DNA from: Mesodorylaimus sp. YZB2_4
Lineage: Eukaryota; Nematoda; Enoplea; Dorylaimida; Dorylaimidae
Direction of reading: 5' to 3'
Assembly (NCBI GenBank): GCA_030248295.1
Contig: JASANH010000997.1
Coordinates: 1-64,000 of the forward strand
Length of the DNA: 64,000 nt
The position numbers and the translations under genes were made by a program. The notes under the pieces are model-generated. The model did not search any database. It was not told the origin of the DNA and worked only from the letters and a program-made list of their open reading frames with translations. This document shows, piece by piece, positions 35,769 through 46,676 of the stretch (within the stretch, counting starts at the first letter, position 1; every line of letters begins with the position of its first letter).

Positions 35769-38700
35769 TTACGATTTTTCGCATTCTTCTTCCAGCTGTT
35801 TGACCGTGACCGTCCCTTCTTTAACAATTTCCGTAGTCTTGTCTTGTATGGTGTCCTTATTTTTTCCCAGGAGCCAGTGAGTGTACATGACACCTTTTCC
35901 CTGTAATTACTCGTGGCCCTGACTCAGGTCAGAAGACGTTATCCCCTTTTATTCCACAAGTATGCCCTTTTCTGTATCTGCACCCTCTGACCAAAGTAGC
36001 AACCTCGTCTTCTGCCCCTTACCTTCACGATGATTTCACCTCTCGGTTTGGTGATGTAGCCACCAATAATCTCTGTCAAGTACTTGTTTGTCTCGTCACT
36101 GATATGAATGCAAGATTCTAGAACGAGACTCTCATGTTCACTGCCAAAGTATTGAAATGACTGCTTACGTTTTCCGTTTGTCTCGATCCTGTTGGCCACA
36201 TTGACAGTGTCGCCAAAAAGGCAATATCTTGGCAGGGCGATGCCAACCACACCAGCGACGACTGGTCCTGATAAGGCCTTGTAATGACTAATTGCGAGGG
36301 CAAGACAGTGACTGCTATCAAACCTGTGTGGATGCCACAACGGATCTCAAATTTCTCTTTGGCCATGCTTGGAACAGAGAAGGAGACGACAGACATCAGC
36401 AGCTTGAGGGCCATGTCGGCTATCTCGCTGGCGTGCTTATTCCCGTTGCGATGCGGCAGACCGCTCACGATAAGGTAACCGTCGTTCACGGTTTCAACCT
36501 GAAGGACAACATAACTCATTAAATTGACCTATGCGGAATGTGCTAGGGCTGTTGGGTTTGTGGAGCCCCCTGCCTTAGATTTGACACCTAAGATTATTTG
36601 ATGAAATTTAGCCGCTGGACTGACTGTGAAACTCCGGCTCTTTTTTGTAGTCTCTTGTTTCTGTACATCCAATATTTTGAGGTTGAGTACACATGCGTTA
36701 TAAAGGAGCCCTGATATTGATTTACCGTCTACCTACCCTATGACCCCCTTCTCTGGTATGATAGGGGCGATCATAGAATAAAATTTTGCTTGAAATGTGT
36801 CAAACCACCCGCTGCAGCTTACTTAAGCAATCAGTCAGTATCGATCTCGTCAGTCGAGTCTGGTAAAATTTCAGGAGCCCGTGAGATTTTACCAGACTCT
36901 TAGTCACCGCCAATATACGAGATGACGAACCGATAATCCAGCTCCCACTCACCTTGAACACATCATAGTTTTCAATAATAGAATCAAACATGGTGCAGAT
37001 GTCATTTAGGAATGCTATCAACTGATAGGGGGAGGCTCGCTGAGCTATGCTGGTAAAACCAGCCACGTTTGAAAAGAAGATGCTGACGCTGTCGTATGCC
37101 TCTGGCTCGATATGCTGGCCTCGCTTTAATCGCTCTGCAATCACGCTGAAATTCGAAATACAGTTAGAAATGCATCTTATGATTAGTAAATGGCCTCCTC
37201 ACGGTGGTAGCATTCGATAGAGCAGAGCATCCGATCTCTTCATTTCCTCATTCAGCTGTTTCGTTCTCTCATTGACCTGAGCTTCCAATGTTTTCGCATG
37301 CGTTTCCATAAGTTTCAAAACGTGATCCATAAGATTGGCGGTTCTAAAAAATTAAGCCATAATCGTGATAGCTCAGTAAACTTGATGGGGCTTTTACTTT
37401 CCACGACCCATTTGCTTTATGACACCCCGAATTTCCTTCAAATCTGGCCTCCGTTCGGGCTCCTCGATCCAGCAATCCCTCATTAATGAGATCATGTGAC
37501 CATCAATATCCGATTCACATTCGCTTCGAAAGGCTGGTCGGAAGGGAGGATTGTCGCCACGACGAACTTTAGACACGATTTCTGCGAGGCAAGTAAAGCT
37601 ATCCTATTTGAATCAAATGCAAACATAATTAAGCTACCTTCACAAGACACATTTTCAAACATTCCAAAGCTTTGTCCCGTGAAAGGATTTCGGAAATAAT
37701 GATACCAAAACTGTACACATCCCCTTTGTGGGTACCATACACGGGTACACGGGACATACGCAGTAATTCGGGTGCTACCCATAGCTTATCTGAAACTAGG
37801 CATAAAAAACACCGGGGTAAACCAGACCACATCGGCCCTACTATACCTCTAGCAGCGGGCTGTATGCCCTCTTTCAAGGAGCTCAATCCGTAGTCTGTGA
37901 TCTTCAGGATCCAACGCGAGTCCACGAGACAGTTCCTGGATTTCAAACGACCATGCGACTGTAGGAAGGTGCTATGAATATGCTCCAGACCCTAAGGGGG
38001 ACCATTTATGTACAGCACGTAATCTTATCCACTCGAGTGAGCTTACGCAGGCCAAATCTTTGATAAGAGAATACTTGAAAAACCAGTCTAGTTTGACGCT
38101 ACTGTTTAAGAGAACGTCTTCTAAGCTGCCTTTGGAACAATAATGCCACAGCGATATTGGCTTCACTCCGTCCATGCACAAGCCAATGAATGGATTCAAG
38201 TTTTCATGCGTCATGTCCCTCAACTAAAAGCAAATGTCGCTTATATGATTTTGCTAGGACAGGGATAAAGGACCACATACCGCCTTCAGTCCCATATGCT
38301 CTTTCTCCGAGACTAGTATCACGCTGGTGTTATGAACCCTCATCCATGTCAACTGTCCTTTGTAATGAGCTACCGTATCAGCTCCTTTTAAAAGAGCCTC
38401 GGAAGTCTGGTCGGACATGGTTGAATTCAAGGTGTTGTAGGAGGCGTGCTGAAAATGATCAGCGGTCGTAAAGATCACTTCGACAAAAGCCAGCTTAAGG
38501 CATTTCGAAGTTACCAGGTCTTTCAATAGAGTCAAGTCCTTGTAGCTGATTTTCCATGTCATGTGAGACACTTCATCGACCACATAGCGTTTTCTAAAAT
38601 AAGTCATACAACGTGGTGCAGAGGACCAGGCACGCAGACCCACCTGATGAGGTAGGTTGCTACCAAGATGATGACTACAAATAGCACCACTGCGCCGGCA

Positions 38701-41212
38701 ACGCCAACGGAAAGCCATTGAGTGACTAAAGACAAGCTTGGATATCCTTACTCCATTTGTCAAATTGTCCCCTCACTTACGTAAATTCTGGCCGAAAGTC
38801 TGGCACTTATCGCCAAGCCATCCACAACGCGGTGTTCCAGTTGGGCGAACACCACCACGCTTTTCCCAAATCCTTGTTTCAGGCACTAGTAACTCCACAG
38901 TCTATCAAAGAAAGAGTAGCAGCACTGCGTGGCCTATTTGATAACACTCTACCTCGCCGTTGTTTTGATAGGTATGGATCCTGCCAATATTCCATAATCG
39001 ATTATGTCTGTCCAGGGCCTTGATGACAAATGTGGGATCACGGTTGGCTGTTTCATCGATTGACACGAAACCGGAATAACCTAAAATTCCCTACAAGTCT
39101 CCTCTCTCCTAAAATACCCCATCCTAAATTGTAGGAATACAATACTAAAATACCCTATCTCCTTCAAGTGACAGTATTACGAGGCCCTAGGACACGAGTT
39201 CCTTTTCGTGCCCTGAACCTTGATTTGTGGGCCGAAGCCCGTTTTGCCTAAAGGAGGCCAGCGGTCAAACCTTACAAGCAGGCCTGTGCGGGGACTGGCA
39301 CAAATAGCATTATCCCTATGCGTGTCTCCACTAGGAGCATCCGCACACCGACTTCCTCCGACGATGGCTGCGAACCCTGTCGGTGTGAGACAGCCGAGAT
39401 TGTCCCCTCGTTTGGCTTCCGTCTCTCCACTCGAAGCACCTCGACGGTAACGGATGAGTCACCGACGCCGTGGCGTGCAAGGCCAGCGAGGGTTTGCGGT
39501 TCAAAAACCGATCTCCGTCGGTGTGGATCGAACCTGGGACGAGTCCAGCCACTTGCTCCCAAGCCATACGGAGAGACGAATGCCGCACCACTGCACCACC
39601 GCGGCCGCTCTGAAGCCTTGATGCTTACCATTGAAATGAACCATTCTTGAATTCTCAGCGATTCGTTGTCCATCCGAAACTTGTCCTCCTTTCTGAATAG
39701 TTTGGTTCAGTGCCAGTGCGTATAGATAGATGGCATCATGCAGGAAGGGCGCATATAGTGAGCCCTAAAACAACAGCCAGTCGTGTCATGTTCCAAAGAC
39801 AAGTGTCATGGCTTACGTATTCGTCATCCGATTGTTGCTTTGAATAAGAAAATGGGGCTAAGCGCATGTAAGCCGGGATCTTCTTCTTGAACATATGCAA
39901 CTCTTCGATCGGAGCCAGTTGCATTTCCACCTGCAACAGGTACTTGTTCACGTTGCCCTTATTTTCCCAAGTTTCTAACTCACAAAAACCGAGGCTTTGA
40001 AAGCAGACTTGGCTTCGATATTGCGTCCGTCCCTGGTCTCGTAGCTGGTCCACAAATCTGTTCGATTCTCATTCTGAACATACTCGGGTAAGATGTACAC
40101 GTATTCGTCCGACGTCATGCCCCGTTCCTGAGCCCGTAGCATAAAGCGTCGTATGCCCGTGTCCGAGCAAACTATAGCAACTAAGACAATGGCGCGTATC
40201 CCCCTGTGCTTTTATGAACCCTTCGAGAGAGATCTCACTTCTTGCTAACTTTTCAAAATCAGTCAGAAATCGCTCGATCTCCTCATTTGATGGCTCCTTT
40301 CCCACGATCATGGTCAGCACTACTTGGATATCATACTTTGCCAAATAGGCAATCGTGCCCCGACCAATCGAATGACACTTTCTGGTCCCTTTGTCATCTG
40401 TGTAAAGAACAGCCACACGGTTCCACTCGAAATAGGTCAGCATTTCAGAGATAGCCCGACCGATTCTAAAAGCTAATATTGAGTACCTGATGGTTCCTCC
40501 ACGTCGATTCTTACCTAAATGCGGACCCGATTGTTCTCAAAACAATCTTGAATCTGTCCGAATCAGCCATTTCTACTGTCGATACAGCCCAGTTCAGGAG
40601 TGGAATGTTGAAGCGAGTGCACACAACTGCTGATATATAAGCGGCTAAAATGGTAGACCTTTGCTGTCCGATAAATCTGGGCTATGGCATAACACTCCCA
40701 ACTTGGTCACAATGCAAGTGTACGCACTCCACGAGTACAAGAGCGCAGAATACTAATGGATATTGTTGCATCTCGCAGCTCTCAGCGGAGTTGAGCCCAC
40801 GACAGCGATGCCAAGCCCAGAAGACCACGACATGATGAGCTCTCTTACACGTGGCACATGGGGAACTAACAACGACATCGACCAAATTCTCTTCCACCAT
40901 ATCGATCACGTGACCAGCTACAATATCTTCTCGACATTCGCAATTTTTGAGAACAAAGCTAAATGTTGGGCCGATTTTCAAAATGCATGAAATAAAATAT
41001 AATACTTACCTAAAATTAGCCTCGGGCAGCAGATTCTCCTTTTTCACACGATCCAAAGCCAGTGTGACAGCTGCAGCAGTGGTTTCATAACTGAAGGTGG
41101 ACTTCAGTTGAGGATTATCGAATGGAAATGTCATGCTGATTCGTACATTGTATTGGAAAGACTGGGGGAGAAGAAGAAGAAGAAAAAACGGAATCATATA
41201 GACCTGACTCAT
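35769..41212 (-). CDS. Receptor-type guanylyl cyclase (gcy/NPR family) with altered metal site
   Basis: A multi-exon single-pass receptor. Exon 1 (41010-41212) encodes a signal peptide ([15 protein letters not shown]) and the start of an ANF-receptor ligand-binding domain, which continues in [25 protein letters not shown] and [17 protein letters not shown]. Exon at about 38642-38720 gives the membrane span ([19 protein letters not shown]). The kinase-homology domain follows ([48 protein letters not shown]), then a coiled linker and the cyclase domain. The cyclase domain reads [47 protein letters not shown] and [15 protein letters not shown]. The last exon, 35769-35900, ends [11 protein letters not shown]...EKS. 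Guanine-specifying Glu (VET) and Cys (RYC), the transition-state Asn/Arg (NVANR) and the second metal Asp are kept, but the first metal Asp in FSDxxGFT is Asn. A SINE sits in the intron at 39.1-39.6 kb. Nematode gcy genes act mainly in sensory neurons. It is divergent from the GT92 gene. Confidence 0.9.
36856..36899. repeat. Perfect 14-bp hairpin in a guanylyl cyclase intron
   Basis: GAGTCTGGTAAAAT at 36856-36869 and ATTTTACCAGACTC at 36886-36899 are exact reverse complements around a 16-base loop. It lies in the intron between the two main cyclase-domain exons. Confidence 0.85.
39225..39609 (-). mobile_element. tRNA-derived SINE with target-site duplication
   Basis: Read on the minus strand, the element opens with a perfect Pol III A box, GGTGCAGTGG (39588-39597), and a B box, GTTCGATCC (39525-39533), about 55 bases apart. 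A non-tRNA body of about 290 bases follows, shared with 48275-48716. Near-identical flanks CTGAACCTTGAT (39213-39224) and CTGAAGCCTTGAT (39610-39622) look like a target-site duplication. It lies inside an intron of the guanylyl cyclase gene, in sense with it. Confidence 0.8.
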
Positions 41213-42742
41213 CTTTGGTGAAAAATAGGCTCAAATTCTTCAGCTCAAAACCCGAGCTGAGAACTTCTCGTGCCTGAAGAATCTATGTATGTATGCCTTG
41301 TGACACCTCTTCTCACTGCCCACGCGTTTCACGCCCGCTAGCAAGTATTGTTTTTTATTTTGTCAAAACTCGATGATGCGTGATGTGACACAGCTCTAAC
41401 TCGTTGACGTCGCGAAACAGCGACCGTACAGGGCAGGGAGCAGAAGCTAATTGGGACGTGAATAGTTCTACGGGGCTACTTTGAGTTGCAAGGCCAACAG
41501 TGCTTGCTGGTCACGATATCACGCTCACTCTCTTGAAGATGTGAGGTATGTTTCCAGCTCTTTGCAGTCATCGTGGCTACAAATTTTCATCGATGACCTA
41601 ACTATCTGTAATAGGTATATCGAATTGGACTAAATTGAGCAGCAGCTGTCGATAACCTCCGCTCTGCTTACAGTCAAAAAGAAATTCGAGGGGCGGAAAC
41701 ACGGAAGACATAGTAACAAAGCTTTTGGAGTTTCCGATGGTGTGGAAAATTGAAATCTGGACGATTCAGGTACGAATGGTGGTGTGTGACATGAAAATGT
41801 GAAGGATTTCGGGCCTTTCATTGGCCCTCTGGTGGATGAAGTCACAACAGTTGTTCCTATTATACCTTGCTGATCCGTGATGTGTCTTTAACTTTTATTC
41901 GAACTGACACGTGATGACACCAAAGGATGCCTAGTCACATGCATTATAGCTATCAGCATATCAGCTGCTAACATGAAGTGAATTGCGATAAAAGTGTTGA
42001 GCAGGGATAATAGCAGAGACAGCACCACAGAAACCAGGCAGAGGTACAGTTTATGACAAAGGTATCTTAGCTTATCCTGCTTATATTAAGACCAACCCAT
42101 CCCATATGAAAATTATCTGCGTGCGTTCTACCATAAGATCTCATGTTAACTGATGCGAACTACTCATATCTTAGTGTTGTATGTCCTGCCAGCTTTCTGT
42201 GGGGCCCCAGCTAAACGACCGCTAGACTAGGGACCATACCATAGAGAACGGGTAGGGCGTACCCTGGTAAGGCGGTCTACCAAGTGGTCCCTCAATTATG
42301 CTACGATAGTACGTAAGCTGCGCTGCAAAGGCTTTTCCACGTTTTTGGTGGCCTCTGACAAACATATCGTCGTAAAATCTCAGCTACCATACAGGACTAC
42401 AAGTATGGCTCCAACTTCTAGCACATCCTATTAGGCTCACCAGAAAAAAATCGAAGGCGGTAATAGGAAGGGTTGTGGCGGAAAGTCATGCTTTCTGGTG
42501 AGCTGATAAGATGGGTGAGGCTGGTTTTCTATCTGATGTCCTCAGGGCTATGCATCATGAGAAGTGCAGGAGTCACCTCGAGCTTCATGAGTACCATTCT
42601 TTTCGATGCTTTACAGCAACTAGCATCTGCGACAACTTTGCTCTCCTCTCTCTTATCGGCAGCCGCCCGTGCAATGTAGTGTACAGTGCTTTCATTCTCA
42701 CACTATCCTCGTCTCAATGGACCAGAAGACAACAGTGTCAAG
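41213..42742. other. Divergent intergenic region, no gene seen
   Basis: It separates the guanylyl cyclase (minus) from the GT92 gene (plus) and should hold both promoters. No coding sequence is supported. Confidence 0.5.
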
Positions 42743-44431
42743 ATGTGCACCAGACGGTATTTACGACTGGCCATTTGGGTATCTATTTGGCTTTGTTTCT
42801 TGTTAGTTTACTTAAGTATTCGGGAACTTCGTGAGGAGGCGCAACAAGCACGTGTTGCACACGGACTTGTGCAAGGTGGTTTCGAGGAACAAGATAGTGA
42901 GGAACAAGATATGGACGAAAATTTCGAGGATGAAGAATTAAACCTATTTCCGAGGCATGGAAGAGAAGTGAATATTCAGAACAACGATAATGATAACGAT
43001 AACGAAGAAGCTGATGATGTCAAGCCACTAGAAGCGAAAAGAAAATTGGGCGCATTCGTTAAAAAGAACGTGAAGGAAACCGAGAGTGATGACATGGCAG
43101 AGCGGATAAACGACGCTATCATTCAATTGCAAGGCCCTGATGACCAAGACAATGATCCTGATAGTGACGAACTTGACGACTTCAAGCACAGAAACGAGAG
43201 CAAGAACGACGAAATCAAAAAATTTCTCTGGGAATTGGTCATGAATTCAAAGCGGACGGAATATCCAAAAGTGGTCGGAAAGCATTACTTCGCACCCTCG
43301 ATTATCGATCAAAATCGAACGGTTATGGTTTATTCGGCTTATATTGACTTCAGGCTCGGCAACATGGGTCCAGTACCAGCCATCCGCTTCATGGCCTTGG
43401 CTATTTCACCAGTTTTGCTGGAGTGTCGATTCGTTTTCCCGAACGGAGAAACTTTGATCAACGTCACCTGGTATATAACTCCAGAACCCCACGGCGCCCT
43501 TTTTGCCGCCTTTATCTTATCATGCCTGATTCCCGATGACATCGTCGATCCGATCTCGCAACTTTCGCAGGTTGAACTGGTCGAATCCGAGTTCTCAGAG
43601 AAACAAGGCGCCATCATTCCGATCAGCAACTTTATCGTCGATATTCCCAACTCGTCCATACCCAAACACACTTATCGTCACGAACACACTATTTGCGTCC
43701 CGACCATATATGGAAACCGATACACCGCCCCACATTTGATTGAATTTATCGAAGCACATACGATTCTAGGCGTGGATCAGTTCTTTTTCTACGTCTACGA
43801 TCAAGATTTCTCATTTTATCAGAAAATTCTCGATCATTACAGGAACCAAGGTCGCCTAGTCTACTTCAATTTGACGTTGTTGATCGGCACAGATCGGTTT
43901 ACAATATGGAATTACGCCCAAACGTTGGTCGCCCTCGACTGTGTTTTCCGTAACGCCGGTTTCAGTCGCTATGTCATGTTGAATGATATCGATGAATATT
44001 TTGTGCCATACGCGGCTGATACTTGGCCCGAATTATCATCATCCATGTTGTGGGAAGAACCGAATCGAGCTGGCTACGCCGTCCAAACTTTCTATTTTCC
44101 TTTGGATGTAGCAAACAATAGTATATATCCGAGTCCTATGGTCACTCTAAAGCAAACTCAATCATCGAAGTCCCCCAGTTCTTTACTTACTAAATGCCTG
44201 ATTCGACCGGAACGCGTGTTCGATCAGGGAATACATCACGTCAGCCGAGCCATACAAGATTATTACTTGGTCACAACCTTGGATCACAATATCTCCGCCT
44301 TGCATCATATGAAAAACTTTTATTTTGAGATGTTTGAACAAGTAAACAATACACGCTTGAAGGAATTGATGGAACAGGACAACCGATTAGAGAAAAAATA
44401 TAAGTCTGTCGTGAATATTTTGGATGTTTGA
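42743..44431 (+). CDS. GT92 (DUF23) family type II membrane glycosyltransferase
   Basis: A single-exon protein of 562 residues. The ATG at 42743 is the first in frame and begins the usual type II topology: a short basic tail (MCTRRYLR), then one membrane span at ~10-26 (AIWVSIWLCFLLVYLSI). Residues ~30-165 are an acidic Asp/Asn/Glu-rich stem with runs such as NNDNDNDNEE. The catalytic domain follows: YSAYIDFR, CVPTIYGN, LIEFIEAHTILGVDQFFFYVYD, WNYAQTLVALDCVFRNAG, and the metal-binding DxD-type motif in LNDIDEYF (D415-I-D417). IHHVSRAIQDYY and ALHHMKNFYF lie near the end. GT92 enzymes include the nematode galactosyltransferase GALT-1, which adds beta-1,4-galactose to core fucose of N-glycans in the Golgi. 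The family is strongly expanded in nematodes. Several N-glycosylation sites are visible. The specific acceptor is unknown. Confidence 0.9.
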   Translation: MCTRRYLRLAIWVSIWLCFLLVYLSIRELREEAQQARVAHGLVQGGFEEQDSEEQDMDENFEDEELNLFPRHGREVNIQNNDNDNDNEEADDVKPLEAKRKLGAFVKKNVKETESDDMAERINDAIIQLQGPDDQDNDPDSDELDDFKHRNESKNDEIKKFLWELVMNSKRTEYPKVVGKHYFAPSIIDQNRTVMVYSAYIDFRLGNMGPVPAIRFMALAISPVLLECRFVFPNGETLINVTWYITPEPHGALFAAFILSCLIPDDIVDPISQLSQVELVESEFSEKQGAIIPISNFIVDIPNSSIPKHTYRHEHTICVPTIYGNRYTAPHLIEFIEAHTILGVDQFFFYVYDQDFSFYQKILDHYRNQGRLVYFNLTLLIGTDRFTIWNYAQTLVALDCVFRNAGFSRYVMLNDIDEYFVPYAADTWPELSSSMLWEEPNRAGYAVQTFYFPLDVANNSIYPSPMVTLKQTQSSKSPSSLLTKCLIRPERVFDQGIHHVSRAIQDYYLVTTLDHNISALHHMKNFYFEMFEQVNNTRLKELMEQDNRLEKKYKSVVNILDV

Positions 44432-44861
44432 AGTGGGGGATAATTAAGATAGTAGTTTTTTGTTGTCTTAGGCATATATAGAAACCTAGATGTTATTGCT
44501 GGTTGTTGAATAATGATTTGTTGGAAAATGATTTGTGTTGTGACCGCTGGCTGGTATCCATTCAGGTCTTCGTACGTTCATAGAACACCGGGTTTTGGAT
44601 AAGGTACTTTTGAATTCCCGCCTTTTGAGGTAAGATATTAAACGTGTGCTGAAGTGCGCCGCGTGCACTTCTTTTCTGTTTCTTTTCTTTTAGATTTTTT
44701 ATTTTTATCACTTTCAGGTTAGTTTAGATGCTGTCATTTTGCGGTGTTTAATTAACCGACTTTTCCTGATTGGCTATTCTTATGTGACCTCATCGGCTCC
44801 CGCGGGAATACAGCGCATCTTTGAAACAGGCTATAAACTTATGTTCGTGGACTCGTGAAAA
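44432..44861. other. Short intergenic region, no gene seen
   Basis: It lies between the GT92 gene and the zinc-finger gene on the same strand. A pyrimidine-rich stretch ending TATCACTTTCAG (about 44718) could be a cis- or trans-splice acceptor for the zinc-finger transcript. Confidence 0.4.
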
Positions 44862-46510
44862 ATGAAAGTTGACAACGATGCCTCCGGTGGCGTAAGGACG
44901 GGAAAGGTATGTAACGCCAAAAACGTGAAAAGCTAGACGTTCATCATTTACCTATTGTTAGACCTGCCTGTCTATAAGATGGCAGCTTAGTGACCTGTAA
45001 AGCTTGGCCTATACTTTCCTTCCTTCAGAATGCCATTATTATTTCTGGTGAAAGCCGACGTGACAAACAACGTGCAAAATATATTTGGCGATGCGAAATA
45101 TGTAATCGTTGCCTGTGCTCAAAGCGATCCTATTCAGAACATAAGAACACCCACATTGCTGCTAGACCCTTCAAATGCGAATCTTGCGACTACGCGGCCG
45201 GTAGGTTTGGTTTTTGGTGCATTCTTACTTACTTTGCGTCATAATCTCTGTGCGTTTTAGCGAGTCAAATGACATTACGTCGACATACGCTTCGTCAGCA
45301 CGTGCCACGAAGTCATTGGCACTATCCCTGTCCTTATTGCGAGCAAGCCTTCGTCGAGCCGACCAGTTATCAAGCTCATTTGAGGTACGATACTTAAGTG
45401 TAGTTAGGAACGCATGCTTAATCTGTTAAGGCAAATCGTAAAAGGATTTTCTTGTATATTTATAATTTTCAACCGCAGAAACTATGTCTTGATTCTTTAA
45501 GGCACAAACACGCGGGTTTATCAGGCACCTTTGGATGCGACAAGTGCGATTACAAAACCTTGTCGTCCAAGAATTTTGTCGATCACATTTTGAAGCACAC
45601 TAACATCCGCAACAAAAAGCGAGTCGCTTCTAAAACTATCAAAGATTTTACGGATCGAGAAATGATTTGCAAATGTCTAATTAATGATGAGCTGGGCGTC
45701 GGATGGGGTCAGCGTCCTGCCGAATCAGTTACGGATGAACAAGAGTTATCATTACGTCGATTAGCCACGTCAGAACAAGAGAGGAAAAGACGAGGGACGA
45801 TTTTATCCGCTACCTATCCTTTATCCCAGCCGCCGCTAGAATCGCGTTTAGCGATTGGCAATCGACGACTGATGGCAACGGCGAAATTACCACCAGCGCC
45901 AGCCATCGCACAGAACAGTTCTGGTAGGCACGTTGAAAGAAGGCGACTCATTACTGCTGGCCCGTCGACGGATCATGATCACGAATACCAGTCCGCCTTG
46001 TCTGACTCTTCCCCACAATCCACGTCGGCAAGAAGGTTCGGACTTACTTCAGTACGCAATCGAGCAACGAGCGCTGGCATTAACCGTCCACTTGTCTCAT
46101 TATTTCCGAATTTTGGCTTCGAACAACAGAATTTTGTGTCGAAACATGTTGAGCCATCGTCGACTTCGTTCATCGATCAAGCGTGTCCTGTCCCCGAAGC
46201 AGAATGCTACGTAGAAGTCGCTACAGCTTCGGATGCGCATTCTACAGGAAAGAACGGGGATGTTGAGAATGATGGGAGTGTGAGCAGCGACAGCGGAAGT
46301 GACAACGAAGATGTGGACGATGAGGATGATAGTGCTTCGTGCAGTAGCAGTAACAGTGTGGAGATCGGATTACGGCTGACTGCATTGACGGCAGAGATCG
46401 ATATGCAGGTCCATCGGAATATCGAGTTCGACGATGGATGTGATCAAGAATGTCAAGATTTAGGAAATGATGTGTTGCCCGACGGACAAGTTGATTTTGA
46501 TTTGGATTAA
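44862..46510 (+). CDS. C2H2 zinc-finger protein, first gene of a likely operon
   Basis: Four exons fit by phase: 44862-44906, 45029-45200, 45261-45384 and 45502-46510, giving 449 residues. Residues ~35-175 hold consecutive C2H2 fingers: CEICNRCLC...HKNTH, CESCDYAA...HTLRQH, CPYCEQAF...HLRHKH and CDKCDYKTL...HILKH. The CDYK/CDYA pattern resembles the fingers of REST/ZNF-like and CTCF-like regulators, but no orthologue is clear. The remainder is disordered and Ser/Arg-rich, ending with an acidic patch (DNEDVDDEDDSASCSSS) and a Cys-containing acidic tail. It is likely a nuclear DNA-binding regulator. The RBM34 gene begins 167 bases after its stop on the same strand. Confidence 0.85.
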
Positions 46511-46656
46511 GATTTGAATGAAGTTGTTAGGCATTGGGTAGTAAAGGATATATTCGTTGTTTGGGATTGTATGTCTTCATTTTGTGGCTACAGGCCACAG
46601 AGAATTTTGCTCAGTTTTTCGTGGTCAGCCATCTTATGCTCAATGGCCCCATACGC

Positions 46657-46666
46657 TTGAGTTTAG
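46657..46666 (+). promoter_or_regulatory. Candidate trans-splice acceptor before RBM34
   Basis: TTGAGTTTAG ends 10 bases before the RBM34 ATG (46677), and other AG acceptors (CTACAG, TTTTGCTCAG) lie upstream in the same 166-base gap. This is expected for a downstream operon gene. Confidence 0.4.
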
Positions 46667-46676
46667 GCCTTCCGAC

